Shown here: one piece after another, positions 33,607-41,607 of the stretch | How positions within the stretch are numbered: the stretch's first letter is position 1 | Layout: each line of letters opens with the position of its first letter | Assembly (NCBI RefSeq): GCF_011752045.1 | Contig: NZ_JAAKXW010000001.1 | Coordinates: 186,001-250,000 of the forward strand | Length of the DNA stretch: 64,000 bases | Source: Microbacterium hydrocarbonoxydans | Lineage (GTDB): Bacteria; Actinomycetota; Actinomycetes; Actinomycetales; Microbacteriaceae | Direction: 5' to 3' | Position numbers and translations under genes: made by a program | Notes under the pieces: model-generated | Database searches by the model: none | What the model was told of the DNA's origin: nothing | Seen by the model: only the letters and a program-made list of their open reading frames with translations

Positions 33607-34719
33607 GTGGCGGACCACTATGAGGTTCTCGGGGTCTCCCGGGACGCATCCACCGACGAGATCAAGAAGGCGTACCGCAAGCTGGCGCGCCAGCTGCACC
33701 CGGACGTGAACCCGGGAGAGGACGCGGCCGAGCGGTTCAAGCTCGTCACGCACGCCTATGACGTGCTCAGCGACGACGAGTCCCGCCGCCGCTACGACAT
33801 GGGCGGCGGAGACGGCGCGGGGAACTTCGGCGGCTTCGGCGGGTTCGGCGACATCTTCGAGACGTTCTTCGGCGCGGCGCAGGGCGGCGGGCGGAGCGCC
33901 AGGCCCAGGTCGCGGCGCGAGCGCGGTCAGGATGCGCTGGTCCGGGTGAATCTCGAGCTCGGCGACGTCGTCTTCGGCGCGCACCGCGACATCGAGGTCG
34001 ACACCGCCGTGCTCTGCGAGACCTGCCAGGGCTCGTGCTGCCAGGAGGGCACCTCCCCGGTCACCTGCGACATCTGCGGCGGCTCCGGCCACGTGCAGCG
34101 TCAGGTGCGCAGCCTCCTCGGCAACGTCATCACCTCCCAACCGTGCGGCAGCTGCGAGGGGTACGGCACGACGATCCCGTACCCGTGCGGCACCTGCGGC
34201 GGTCAGGGGCGCGTGCGCTCCCGTCGCACCGTCTCCCTCGACATCCCGGCCGGCGTCGAGACCGGACTGCGTCTGCAGCTCCCGGGCTCCGGCGAGGTGG
34301 GCAAGGCGGGTGGCCCGAACGGCGACCTGTACGTCGAGGTCACCGTCAACCCGCACCCGGCGTTCAGCCGAGACGGAGACGACCTGCTGGCGACGCTCGA
34401 GGTGTCGATGCCGGACGCGATCCTCGGCACCGAGACGACCATCCAGGGCCTCGACGGCGAGGTGGCCCTCGAGATCCGCGCCGGCGTGCAGTCCGGCGAC
34501 GTGCTCACGATCAAAGGCCGCGGCATCACGCCGCTGCGCGGCACGCAGCGCGGCGACCTCCGGGTCGGCGTCCAGGTCGTGACCCCGACGAAGCTCGACT
34601 CCGCGCAGCGCAAGCTCATCGAGGACTTCGCGAAGAAGACGAAGGCGCCGGCTCCGCAGCTCGCGCAGTTCCAGCAGGGGCTGTTCTCCAAGCTCCGCGA
34701 CCGCTTCCGCACGCACTGA
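33607..34719 (+). CDS. dnaJ: Chaperone protein DnaJ
   Basis: A 370-residue type I J-protein that delivers clients to DnaK. The order is J-domain with HPD (QLHPDVNPG near residue 34), a Gly/Phe-rich linker ([11 protein letters not shown]), a zinc-finger domain with four Cys pairs, and two beta-sandwich client domains. The first zinc motif reads CETCQGSCC where the canonical motif is CxxCxGxG, giving two extra Cys; the other three ([24 protein letters not shown]) are normal. It is the hrcA-linked dnaJ2-type gene common in actinobacteria. The GTG start has AGAAGGG upstream. Confidence 0.95.
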   Translation: MADHYEVLGVSRDASTDEIKKAYRKLARQLHPDVNPGEDAAERFKLVTHAYDVLSDDESRRRYDMGGGDGAGNFGGFGGFGDIFETFFGAAQGGGRSARPRSRRERGQDALVRVNLELGDVVFGAHRDIEVDTAVLCETCQGSCCQEGTSPVTCDICGGSGHVQRQVRSLLGNVITSQPCGSCEGYGTTIPYPCGTCGGQGRVRSRRTVSLDIPAGVETGLRLQLPGSGEVGKAGGPNGDLYVEVTVNPHPAFSRDGDDLLATLEVSMPDAILGTETTIQGLDGEVALEIRAGVQSGDVLTIKGRGITPLRGTQRGDLRVGVQVVTPTKLDSAQRKLIEDFAKKTKAPAPQLAQFQQGLFSKLRDRFRTH

Positions 34720-34731
34720 CCGAGGCTGAGC

Positions 34732-35460
34732 ATGGCACTGCATTTCCTTCTCGAGACGTCGACGGATGCCGCGGTCGGCGGCCTCGTGTCGCTGACCGGC
34801 GCCGAGGCGAAGCACGCAGCCGTCGTGCGGAGGCTCCGCGTCGGTGAGGAGGTCACCATCGGCGACGGCGCGGGAGTCTGGCTCACCGGCTCCGCGGAGG
34901 AGGTCTCCCCGCAGCGCGTCGACGTCCGGATCACTGGGCGGGCGGTGCACGACGCTCCGGCCTCTCGCATCGTGCTGGTGCAGGCTCTCGCGAAGGGCGA
35001 CCGCGACGAGCTGGCAGTGCAGGCGGCGTGCGAGCTCGGGGCCGACGAGATCGTGCCGTGGCAGGCGAGCCGCAGCGTGTCGCGCTGGGAAGGCCAGAAG
35101 GCGGTGAAGGGCCGCGAGCGCTGGGCGAGCATCGTCCGCGAGGCGGCGAAGCAGGCGCACCGCGCCTGGGTGCCGCAGGTGGCCGCTCCGGTGACGACCG
35201 GGCAGCTCGCGGAGCGGGCGGCCGGCAACCGGATGCTCCTGCTCGACCCGACCGCATCGACGAAGCTGTCCGCGCTCGAGCCGGACGGACGGGACCTCCT
35301 CCTCGTCGTCGGGCCCGAGGGCGGCATCGCCCCGGAGGAGCTCGACCGGCTCACCGGAGCCGGTGCCGAGCGCGTCCTGCTGGGCGACACCGTGCTGCGC
35401 ACCTCGACCGCCGGCCCCGCGGCGATCGCCGTGCTCTCGGTGGCGCTCGGCCGCTGGTGA
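34732..35460 (+). CDS. rsmE: 16S rRNA (uracil1498-N3)-methyltransferase
   Basis: A 242-residue SPOUT-class methyltransferase that methylates U1498 in helix 44 of 16S rRNA using S-adenosylmethionine. It has the N-terminal PUA-like domain (HFLLE..., LTGAEAKHAAVVRRLRVG) and the C-terminal SPOUT knot: VVGPEGGIAPEEL and LLGDTVLRTSTAGPAAI. It sits 12 bases after dnaJ, as in many bacteria, and probably shares the heat-shock transcript. Confidence 0.95.
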   Translation: MALHFLLETSTDAAVGGLVSLTGAEAKHAAVVRRLRVGEEVTIGDGAGVWLTGSAEEVSPQRVDVRITGRAVHDAPASRIVLVQALAKGDRDELAVQAACELGADEIVPWQASRSVSRWEGQKAVKGRERWASIVREAAKQAHRAWVPQVAAPVTTGQLAERAAGNRMLLLDPTASTKLSALEPDGRDLLLVVGPEGGIAPEELDRLTGAGAERVLLGDTVLRTSTAGPAAIAVLSVALGRW

Positions 35461-35472
35461 CGTCGCGCTCAG

Positions 35473-35478
35473 TAGACT
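35473..35478 (+). promoter_or_regulatory. Leaderless -10 element of the HIT gene
   Basis: TAGACT ends six bases before the ATG at 35485. Confidence 0.55.
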
Positions 35479-35484
35479 GAACGC

Positions 35485-35832
35485 ATGACCGAGCCCTCGA
35501 TCTTCACGCGCATCCTCAACGGCGACATCCCCGGTGAGATCCTGCTCGACACGGGCCGGGTGTTCGCCATCCGGGACATCAACCCCCAGGCGCCCCTGCA
35601 CGCGCTGGTGATCCCGAAGACCGAGGAGTACCGAGACGTCACAGAGCTCGCCGCCGGGGACCCCGGCCTCCTCGCCGAACTCGTCGAGGCCGCCCGTCAG
35701 ATCGCCGGCGAGCACGCGAACGGCGAGTACCGCCTGATCTTCAACAACGGCGCCAGCGCCGGACAGTCCGTCTTCCACGTGCACGCCCATGTGCTCGGCA
35801 ACATCGAGGAGAGCAAGCTCGTTGGCTTCTGA
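35485..35832 (+). CDS. HIT family protein (HINT-type nucleotide hydrolase)
   Basis: A 115-residue histidine-triad protein. The signature HVHAHVLG near the C-terminus holds the catalytic His triad, and the N-terminal IFTRILNGDIPGEILL segment is the usual HINT start. Such proteins hydrolyse nucleoside phosphoramidates or AMP-linked compounds; the in vivo substrate is unknown. A leaderless-type promoter precedes it, making it the head of the HIT-phoH-ybeY-CNNM-era unit. Its 3' end overlaps phoH by 11 bases. Confidence 0.92.
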   Translation: MTEPSIFTRILNGDIPGEILLDTGRVFAIRDINPQAPLHALVIPKTEEYRDVTELAAGDPGLLAELVEAARQIAGEHANGEYRLIFNNGASAGQSVFHVHAHVLGNIEESKLVGF

Positions 35833-36922
35833 CGCGATCGACGCCGCCGGTGGCACCGGCGGCACCACCGAGAAGATCTACGCCGACGGCGTCGCCATGG
35901 TGCAGCTGCTCGGCCCGCAGGACCGCCTGCTGCGGATGCTGGAGAAGGAGCATCCGCAGGTCCAGGTGCTCGTGCGCGGCAACGAGATCACCCTGACCGG
36001 AGCGGCATCCGCCGTGGCCGACGCCAGGGCGCTCGTCGAGGAGCTTCTGACCATGACCAGGGAGGGGCACGACCTCGCCCCGAGCGACGTCAGCAGCTCG
36101 GCCCGCATGCTCCGTCTCGACGGAGGGCCGCGCCCGAGCGAGGTCCTCGGCGAGGCGATCCTCTCCACCAGGGGCAAGGTGATCCGGCCGAAGACCCTCG
36201 GCCAGAAGGAGTACGTCGACGCGATCGAGGAGAACACGATCGTGTTCGGCATCGGTCCCGCAGGCACCGGCAAGACGTACCTCGCGATGGCGAAGGCCGT
36301 CCAGGCGCTGCAGCGCAAGGAGGTCACCCGGATCATCCTCACCCGGCCCGCGGTGGAGGCGGGGGAGCGCCTCGGCTTCCTTCCCGGCACCCTCACCGAC
36401 AAGATCGATCCGTATCTGCGCCCGCTGTACGACGCGCTGAACGAGATGATGGACCCGGAGATCGTGCCCCGCCTGATGGCGACGGGCACCATCGAGGTCG
36501 CCCCGCTCGCCTATATGCGCGGCCGCACCCTGAACGACTCCTTCGTGGTCCTCGACGAGGCGCAGAACACGACGCCGGAGCAGATGAAGATGTTCCTCAC
36601 CCGGCTCGGCTTCGGCACGAAGATGGTCGTCACCGGCGACATCACCCAGGTCGACCTCCCGCAGGGCTCCTCCGGGCTGCGCCTGGTCACCCGCGTGCTC
36701 AAGGACATCGACGACATCCACTTCTCCCGGCTCACCAGCGAGGACGTCGTCCGGCACTCGCTCGTCGGCCGGATCGTCGACGCGTACAGCGAGTACGACG
36801 AGAAGCGCACGGCGCAGCGGTACGAGCGCGAACAGGCGGCGGAGTTCGCCAACCGCGCCGAGCGTCGCTCCGCCCAGCGCCCAGGACCCAGAGACCGGAT
36901 GCCGAAACGAGGACTCTCATGA
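35822..36922 (+). CDS. phoH: PhoH family ATPase
   Basis: A 366-residue PhoH-like P-loop ATPase linked to RNA handling and to YbeY. The N-terminal about 100 residues form a KH-like domain (VQVLVRGNEITLTG). The ATPase has Walker A GPAGTGKTYLAM near residue 145, Walker B VVLDEAQNTT near 245 and GDITQVDLP as motif III. TTG 35822 is the most likely start, with GAGGAG eleven bases before it; the family has no firm N-terminal anchor. It overlaps HIT upstream and ybeY downstream (ATGA). Confidence 0.92.
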   Translation: MASDAIDAAGGTGGTTEKIYADGVAMVQLLGPQDRLLRMLEKEHPQVQVLVRGNEITLTGAASAVADARALVEELLTMTREGHDLAPSDVSSSARMLRLDGGPRPSEVLGEAILSTRGKVIRPKTLGQKEYVDAIEENTIVFGIGPAGTGKTYLAMAKAVQALQRKEVTRIILTRPAVEAGERLGFLPGTLTDKIDPYLRPLYDALNEMMDPEIVPRLMATGTIEVAPLAYMRGRTLNDSFVVLDEAQNTTPEQMKMFLTRLGFGTKMVVTGDITQVDLPQGSSGLRLVTRVLKDIDDIHFSRLTSEDVVRHSLVGRIVDAYSEYDEKRTAQRYEREQAAEFANRAERRSAQRPGPRDRMPKRGLS

Positions 36923-37377
36923 TCGAGATCAACAACGAGTCGGCCATCGAGGTCGACGAGACCGTGCTGCAGCGGCTCACCGACTTCAACCTCGCGCAGC
37001 TGCATGTGAGCCCCGACGCCGAGGTGGCGATCGTCCTCGTCGACGAGGGGGCGATGGAGGCCCTGCACGTCCAGTGGATGGATGAGCCCGGCCCCACCGA
37101 CGTGCTGAGCTTCCCGATGGACGAGCTGCGCCCCGGCACCGAAGACCGCCCGACCGCTCCCGGCCTGCTGGGCGACATCGTGCTGTGCCCGCAGGTCGCC
37201 GAGACCCAGGCCCAGGCCGCCGGCCACTCGCTGATGGACGAGCTCATCCTGCTGACCACTCACGGACTGCTGCACCTGCTCGGCTTCGACCACGCCGAGC
37301 CGGACGAGGAGCGCGAGATGTTCGGCCTGCAGAAGGAGCTCATCCAGGGCTTCGCCGCCTCCGAACGCCGACGATGA
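36919..37377 (+). CDS. ybeY: Endoribonuclease YbeY (rRNA maturation factor)
   Basis: A 152-residue metallo-endoribonuclease involved in 16S rRNA 3' end processing and ribosome quality control. The zinc-binding motif HGLLHLLGFDH is near residue 114 (family HGxLHLxGYDH). TDVLSFPMDE in the middle is also conserved. ATG 36919 overlaps the phoH stop. The phoH-ybeY-CNNM-era order is conserved across bacteria and supports the call. Confidence 0.95.
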   Translation: MIEINNESAIEVDETVLQRLTDFNLAQLHVSPDAEVAIVLVDEGAMEALHVQWMDEPGPTDVLSFPMDELRPGTEDRPTAPGLLGDIVLCPQVAETQAQAAGHSLMDELILLTTHGLLHLLGFDHAEPDEEREMFGLQKELIQGFAASERRR

Positions 37378-38669
37378 CCGCCGCCTTCCTCCTCGCCGGC
37401 GCGGTCCTCCTGGTCGCGTTCGGGGGCCTGATGGCGGCGATCGACGCCGCGTTCGGTGTGACCTCGCGATCGGACCTCGAGGAGATGGGCTCCCAGGGCC
37501 GCAACGCCCGGCAGCTCCGACGCATCGCCGCGGATCCGGACGTGCACGTCAACGCAGTGGCCTTCATCCGCGTGCTCGCGGAGACCACCGCCGCCGTTCT
37601 CGTCACCGTCGCGTTCACCCTGCTGTCCGGCAACATCTGGTGGGCGATGCTCGCCGCCGCCGTGCTGATGACCGGGATCACGTTCGTTCTCGTGGGCGCG
37701 AGCCCCCGATCGTTCGGGCGGCATCACGCCGACCGGATGCTCCGCGCCAACGCGCCGGTCGTGCGCGCCCTGCGCATCCTGCTGGGCCCGCTGGCCCAGG
37801 GGCTCGTCTCCCTCGGCAACCGCGTCACCCCCGGCAGCGGCCGCAGCTCCTTCACCTCGGAGGAGCAGCTGCTCAGCATGGTCGACGAGGCCGCCTCCAA
37901 CGACCTCATCGAGGAGGACGACCGCGATCTCATCCACTCGGTGTTCGACTTCACCGATCAGTTCGTCCGCGCCGTCATGGTGCCGCGCACCGAGATGGTG
38001 ACGGTCGACGCGACCGCGACGACGAGCGAGGCGATGTCGCTGTTCCTCGATCGCGGCGTGTCCCGGATGCCGGTCGTCGACGACGAGGCCGACGATGTCG
38101 TCGGAGTGCTCTACCTGAAGGATCTCGTGCAGTTCGCCTTCCGCGACGAGAACGCGTGGCGTGCGGCGCCGATCCGCCCGATCTCCCGCCCGGCGACCTT
38201 CGTCCCGGAGTCCATGCGCGCGGAGACGCTGCTCCAGCAGATGAAGCGCGATGCGGTTCATGTGTGCCTGGTGATCGACGAGCACGGCGGCATCTCGGGC
38301 CTGGTCACGCTGGAGGATCTCATCGAGGAGCTCGTCGGGGAGATCTCCGACGAGTACGATCAGGTGTCGGCGGAGTTCGTGGACCTCGGCGACGGTCGAT
38401 ACCGCGTGAGCGCCCGGCTCTCGCTGGAGGACGTCGGCGACCTGTTCGGCCTCGAGCTCGAGGACGAGGACGTCGACTCCATCGGCGGACTCCTCGGAAA
38501 GACGCTCGGCCAGGTGCCGCAGCCCGGCGTGACGGCGACCGTCGGCGGTCTCGTCCTCACCGGCGGGGCGTCGCGCGGGCGGGGACGGGGCATCGCGACC
38601 GTCTTCGTGGAGAGGGCGGCGCCCGAGAGCGGCACCGCGGACGATGAAGGAGAACGAGACGATGACTGA
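37374..38669 (+). CDS. CNNM/CBS-domain membrane protein (hemolysin C family)
   Basis: A 431-residue protein with an N-terminal DUF21/CNNM membrane domain (three to four helices in the first 150 residues). A pair of CBS domains follows (VMVPRTEMVTVDATATTSEA and CLVIDEHGGISGLVTLEDLIEELVG), then a C-terminal CorC_HlyC domain. The family is linked to magnesium or cobalt efflux and is called hemolysin by tradition. It overlaps ybeY by four bases and era by eight. A divalent-cation role is inferred from the family. Confidence 0.9.
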   Translation: MTAAFLLAGAVLLVAFGGLMAAIDAAFGVTSRSDLEEMGSQGRNARQLRRIAADPDVHVNAVAFIRVLAETTAAVLVTVAFTLLSGNIWWAMLAAAVLMTGITFVLVGASPRSFGRHHADRMLRANAPVVRALRILLGPLAQGLVSLGNRVTPGSGRSSFTSEEQLLSMVDEAASNDLIEEDDRDLIHSVFDFTDQFVRAVMVPRTEMVTVDATATTSEAMSLFLDRGVSRMPVVDDEADDVVGVLYLKDLVQFAFRDENAWRAAPIRPISRPATFVPESMRAETLLQQMKRDAVHVCLVIDEHGGISGLVTLEDLIEELVGEISDEYDQVSAEFVDLGDGRYRVSARLSLEDVGDLFGLELEDEDVDSIGGLLGKTLGQVPQPGVTATVGGLVLTGGASRGRGRGIATVFVERAAPESGTADDEGERDDD

Positions 38670-39558
38670 GCAGACGCGAAGCGGCTTCGTGACCTTCGTC
38701 GGACGCCCGAACGTGGGCAAGTCCACCCTGACCAACGCTCTGGTCGGCGAGAAGATCGCGATCATCAGCGACAAGCCGCAGACCACGCGGCGTGCGATCC
38801 GAGGCATCGTGAACCGCCCGGACGGCCAGCTCGTGATCGTCGACACCCCCGGCATCCACAAGCCTCGCACGCTCCTCGGCGAGCGGCTCAACGACCTCGT
38901 CGAGCAGGTGCTCGGCGACGTGGACGTGATCGGCTTCTGCGTGCCCGCGACCGAGAAGGTGGGCCCTGGCGACCGTCGGATCGCCGCCTCGCTCGACGGC
39001 TACCCGCGAGCGAAGAAGGTCGCGATCGTCACCAAGACGGACGCCGCCGGTCGCGAGGAGATCACCGAGCGGCTGATGGAGGTGGACTCCCTGCGCGAGG
39101 ACTGGGCGGCGGTCATCCCGCTGTCCGCTCTCACCCGTGATCAGCTCGATGTGCTGTCCGACGAGATCCTGCAGCTGATGCCGGAGGGCCCCGCGCTGTA
39201 CCCGGAGGGCATCACGACCGACGAGTCCGAGGAGGACCGGATCGCGGAGATCATCCGCGAGGCGGCGCTCGACGGCGTCCGCGACGAGCTCCCGCACTCC
39301 ATCGCCGTCGTGGTGGACGACATCTCCCCGCGTGAGGACAGCGATCTTACCGACGTCCACGCCTCGATCGTCGTGGAGCGGGACAGCCAGAAGGCGATCA
39401 TCATCGGACGTAAGGGCTCGCGCCTCAAGGACGTCGGCGCCCGCGCCAGGACCGGGATCGAGGAGCTCCTCGGGACCCGGGTGTTCCTCGGCCTGCACGT
39501 CAAGGTCGCGAAGGAGTGGCAGCGCGACCCGAAGCAGCTCGGCAGGCTCGGTTTCTGA
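38662..39558 (+). CDS. era: GTPase Era
   Basis: A 298-residue ribosome-assembly GTPase that binds the 3' end of 16S rRNA. G1 GRPNVGKST, G3 DTPGI and G4 TKTD are visible. The Era-specific C-terminal KH domain has IIGRKGSRLKDVGARAR and ends with the usual KVAKEWQRDP. I choose ATG 38662 because GAAGGAG lies about ten bases upstream; ATG 38644 is a possible earlier start. It ends the HIT-to-era cluster. Confidence 0.96.
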   Translation: MTEQTRSGFVTFVGRPNVGKSTLTNALVGEKIAIISDKPQTTRRAIRGIVNRPDGQLVIVDTPGIHKPRTLLGERLNDLVEQVLGDVDVIGFCVPATEKVGPGDRRIAASLDGYPRAKKVAIVTKTDAAGREEITERLMEVDSLREDWAAVIPLSALTRDQLDVLSDEILQLMPEGPALYPEGITTDESEEDRIAEIIREAALDGVRDELPHSIAVVVDDISPREDSDLTDVHASIVVERDSQKAIIIGRKGSRLKDVGARARTGIEELLGTRVFLGLHVKVAKEWQRDPKQLGRLGF

Positions 39559-39615
39559 CATGTCTCCGGCAGACCTGTCAACGGCGACGGCGGCGAGGCC
39601 GCCCACCGCGGCGCC

Positions 39616-40143
39616 ATGAGCGCCGGCAGCGAAGACCCGAACTCGCTGCGCAACGAGGTCTTCTCCCGCGTCTTCGACGAGAACTGGGCAGCAGTGCGGC
39701 ACCACATCGAGTGCGTCGTCGACGACGACGCCGAGGTCACCGAGCTCGTGTCCGAGGTCTTCCTCACCGCGTGGCTGCGCCTGCGGCCGCGCAGCCCGAT
39801 GGACCGGATCTGGCTGCTGCGAGCCGCCGACCGCATCCTCCGGGCCCGGGCGACGCGCACGACGACACGACGGACGGCGCTCGACGCCGTCCACCAGGGC
39901 ATGTCGGGGACGCCGGATCCGCCGGAGAACGAGGCGCGCAGCGCGGTCCTGAAAGCTTTGGGTGTCCTCACCCCGGCTGAACGGCGTATCATCATGCTCA
40001 CGCACTGGGACGGACTCGCGGTGGGGGAAAGCGCTGAATTGATCCGCAGGTCCCGTCCCTGGGTGCGCAAGACACTGCTCCGCGCCGAACGAAGACTGCG
40101 GACGGAGCTCGGCCTGGAGGGGGCGGGAGACGCGGATGCCTGA
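39616..40143 (+). CDS. ECF-type RNA polymerase sigma factor
   Basis: A 175-residue extracytoplasmic-function sigma factor. Region 2 spans about residues 14-78, with AEVTELVSEVFLTAWLRL matching the core-binding helix and a divergent -10 recognition part. Region 4 spans about residues 112-165: LTPAERRIIMLTHWDGL then SRPWVRKTLLRAERRLRTEL, the helix-turn-helix for -35. There is no region 3. It overlaps the downstream membrane-protein gene by eight bases. No ECF-like GGAAC -35 is visible in the 57-bp gap after era, so autoregulation is not evident. Confidence 0.88.
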   Translation: MSAGSEDPNSLRNEVFSRVFDENWAAVRHHIECVVDDDAEVTELVSEVFLTAWLRLRPRSPMDRIWLLRAADRILRARATRTTTRRTALDAVHQGMSGTPDPPENEARSAVLKALGVLTPAERRIIMLTHWDGLAVGESAELIRRSRPWVRKTLLRAERRLRTELGLEGAGDADA

Positions 40144-41113
40144 GAACGCCGTACTCGAGCGGATGCTCGCGGACGCCGATCCGGCGCGCACGGCGCGGGA
40201 CGCGAAGCCCGACGCCGCCGCGCTGATGACCCGAGATCGGATCATCCGGAGGGGCGCGGCATCGCGTCGCCGAGCGCCTGTCGTCGTCGGCTGGGCCTCG
40301 GGTCTCGCCACGGCGGTCGCCGCGGTGGTCGTCGCGTTCGCTGTCATGATCCCGCACGGCGTGGCCGTCGCCGGCACCCCGCGACCGCTCGACTTCGCAG
40401 ACGGCGGCAGCGTGACGCAGATCCTCGACGCGGCGCAGGCGGACCTCGCAGGGGACCCGGGACCGGCGGAGCCGCTGCGCACCGTGCGATCGGCTGTCTG
40501 GGCGTTCACCTTCGGCGTCGACGACGAGCGCACCGAGATCGTGCCGCAGCTGACGACGCTGCACTGGGAGCCGGACCTGTCGGGGCGGATGACCATCGTG
40601 GCGGGCGAGCCGTACGATCCGGCCGATGCGGCGGCGAACGCCGACGCGGAGGTGACGAGCACGGGGGAGGTCACCACGGATCTCCTCATCAAGGCGGGCC
40701 AGTTCAACACACCCGTCGCCGAGCCTCCCGGATCATCCCGCGAAGACGTCCGGGCTGCGCTGACAGCGTTCGGGCTCCCCGCGGACCCCTCCTCGTCCGA
40801 GGTGGTCGCGGCTGCCACTTCGCTCCTCGAGCAGTGGACTCTGACGAACGAACAGGAGTCGCAACTGCTGGCCATCCTCGCGGAGACCGGCGACGCGCAG
40901 GCACTCGGCACGACGACGGATCGACTCGGCCGTCCGGTCGCGGGCCTGCGGATGCAGTCGGCGGACGGCGCCGCGGCGGATGTCCTCCTGATCTCCCGCG
41001 ACACCGGCAGGATCGTCGGCGTGGAGCGCACCGCGCTGCTCAGCGAGGACCCGATCCCGGCGGGAGCGGTCATCTCCTACCGGATGTGGGACGTGGAAGG
41101 ACTGATCGAATGA
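40136..41113 (+). CDS. Single-pass membrane protein, likely anti-sigma-like partner (CU044_5270-like)
   Basis: A 325-residue protein with a cytoplasmic N-terminus of about 45 residues rich in Ala/Arg/Asp, one transmembrane helix (about residues 48-75) and a roughly 250-residue extracytoplasmic domain. It resembles the CU044_5270 family that accompanies actinobacterial ECF sigma genes. It is translationally coupled to the sigma factor (eight-base overlap) and to the secreted protein downstream (ATGA). No zinc-binding anti-sigma motif (HxxxCxxC) is seen. A sensing or anti-sigma role is inferred from topology and gene order only. Confidence 0.75.
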   Translation: MPENAVLERMLADADPARTARDAKPDAAALMTRDRIIRRGAASRRRAPVVVGWASGLATAVAAVVVAFAVMIPHGVAVAGTPRPLDFADGGSVTQILDAAQADLAGDPGPAEPLRTVRSAVWAFTFGVDDERTEIVPQLTTLHWEPDLSGRMTIVAGEPYDPADAAANADAEVTSTGEVTTDLLIKAGQFNTPVAEPPGSSREDVRAALTAFGLPADPSSSEVVAAATSLLEQWTLTNEQESQLLAILAETGDAQALGTTTDRLGRPVAGLRMQSADGAAADVLLISRDTGRIVGVERTALLSEDPIPAGAVISYRMWDVEGLIE

Positions 41114-41604
41114 GACGATCGCGGATTCTGACGGCGGTGCTGGCGGGCCTGCTCTTCGCGGGGGCGCTGACCTCTCCGGCGGCGGCCGACTCCGAAGGGG
41201 AGACGGACGTCGATCCGCTGATCTCGGAGATGCTCGCCGAGGTGCCCGGCGGCGTCCTGATCGACTCCGATCACGCGGTCTGGCCGGAGCTCGGCATGGA
41301 GCTGGAGGTTCCCTCGCTCTCGGCCTCGAACCGTTCGTCGAGCCTCAGCACCGCCTCGGTGGGCAGCTGCGCGAGCGGAAGCGTCTGCGTCTTCAGCGGC
41401 TATTCGCTCGGCGGCGCGAAACTCAGCTGGGGGGTCTGCGGAATCCACTCCATCCCGTCATCCTTCACGGCGCGCTCCGTCGCGCATGCCCGCTCGTCCG
41501 GATACACACAGGCGCGCAACGGGACCACCGTCGTCGCCACGGCGTACGCGAACGGCTGGGCGAACATCTACGGCTACGTCTCGAACGTCCGCTGCGTCCT
41601 CTGA
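41110..41604 (+). CDS. Secreted peptidase-inhibitor I36-like / beta-gamma-crystallin-type protein
   Basis: A 164-residue exported protein. The signal peptide covers about residues 1-26, with a likely cut after AAA before DSEGE. The C-terminal domain begins SCASGSVCVFSGYSLGG, the Cys-containing start of the I36 (SMPI-like) inhibitor family, and has two further Cys (WGVCGI, VRCVL), suggesting two disulfides. ATG 41110 overlaps the upstream stop. Its place at the end of the sigma/membrane/secreted trio suggests it is an output or ligand of that system. Protease inhibition is a family association, not shown. Confidence 0.78.
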   Translation: MRRSRILTAVLAGLLFAGALTSPAAADSEGETDVDPLISEMLAEVPGGVLIDSDHAVWPELGMELEVPSLSASNRSSSLSTASVGSCASGSVCVFSGYSLGGAKLSWGVCGIHSIPSSFTARSVAHARSSGYTQARNGTTVVATAYANGWANIYGYVSNVRCVL

Positions 41605-41607
41605 AAC

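Noticed and set aside
31204..35868. A 1554-codon open frame on the minus strand, and similar long antisense frames (for example 11935-14415, 28670-31339, 51567-54623)
   Set aside because: They are shadows of well-supported genes on the other strand, caused by GC-rich third codon positions. They have no domain matches, low-complexity His/Arg/Asp-rich translation and no ribosome-binding sites.
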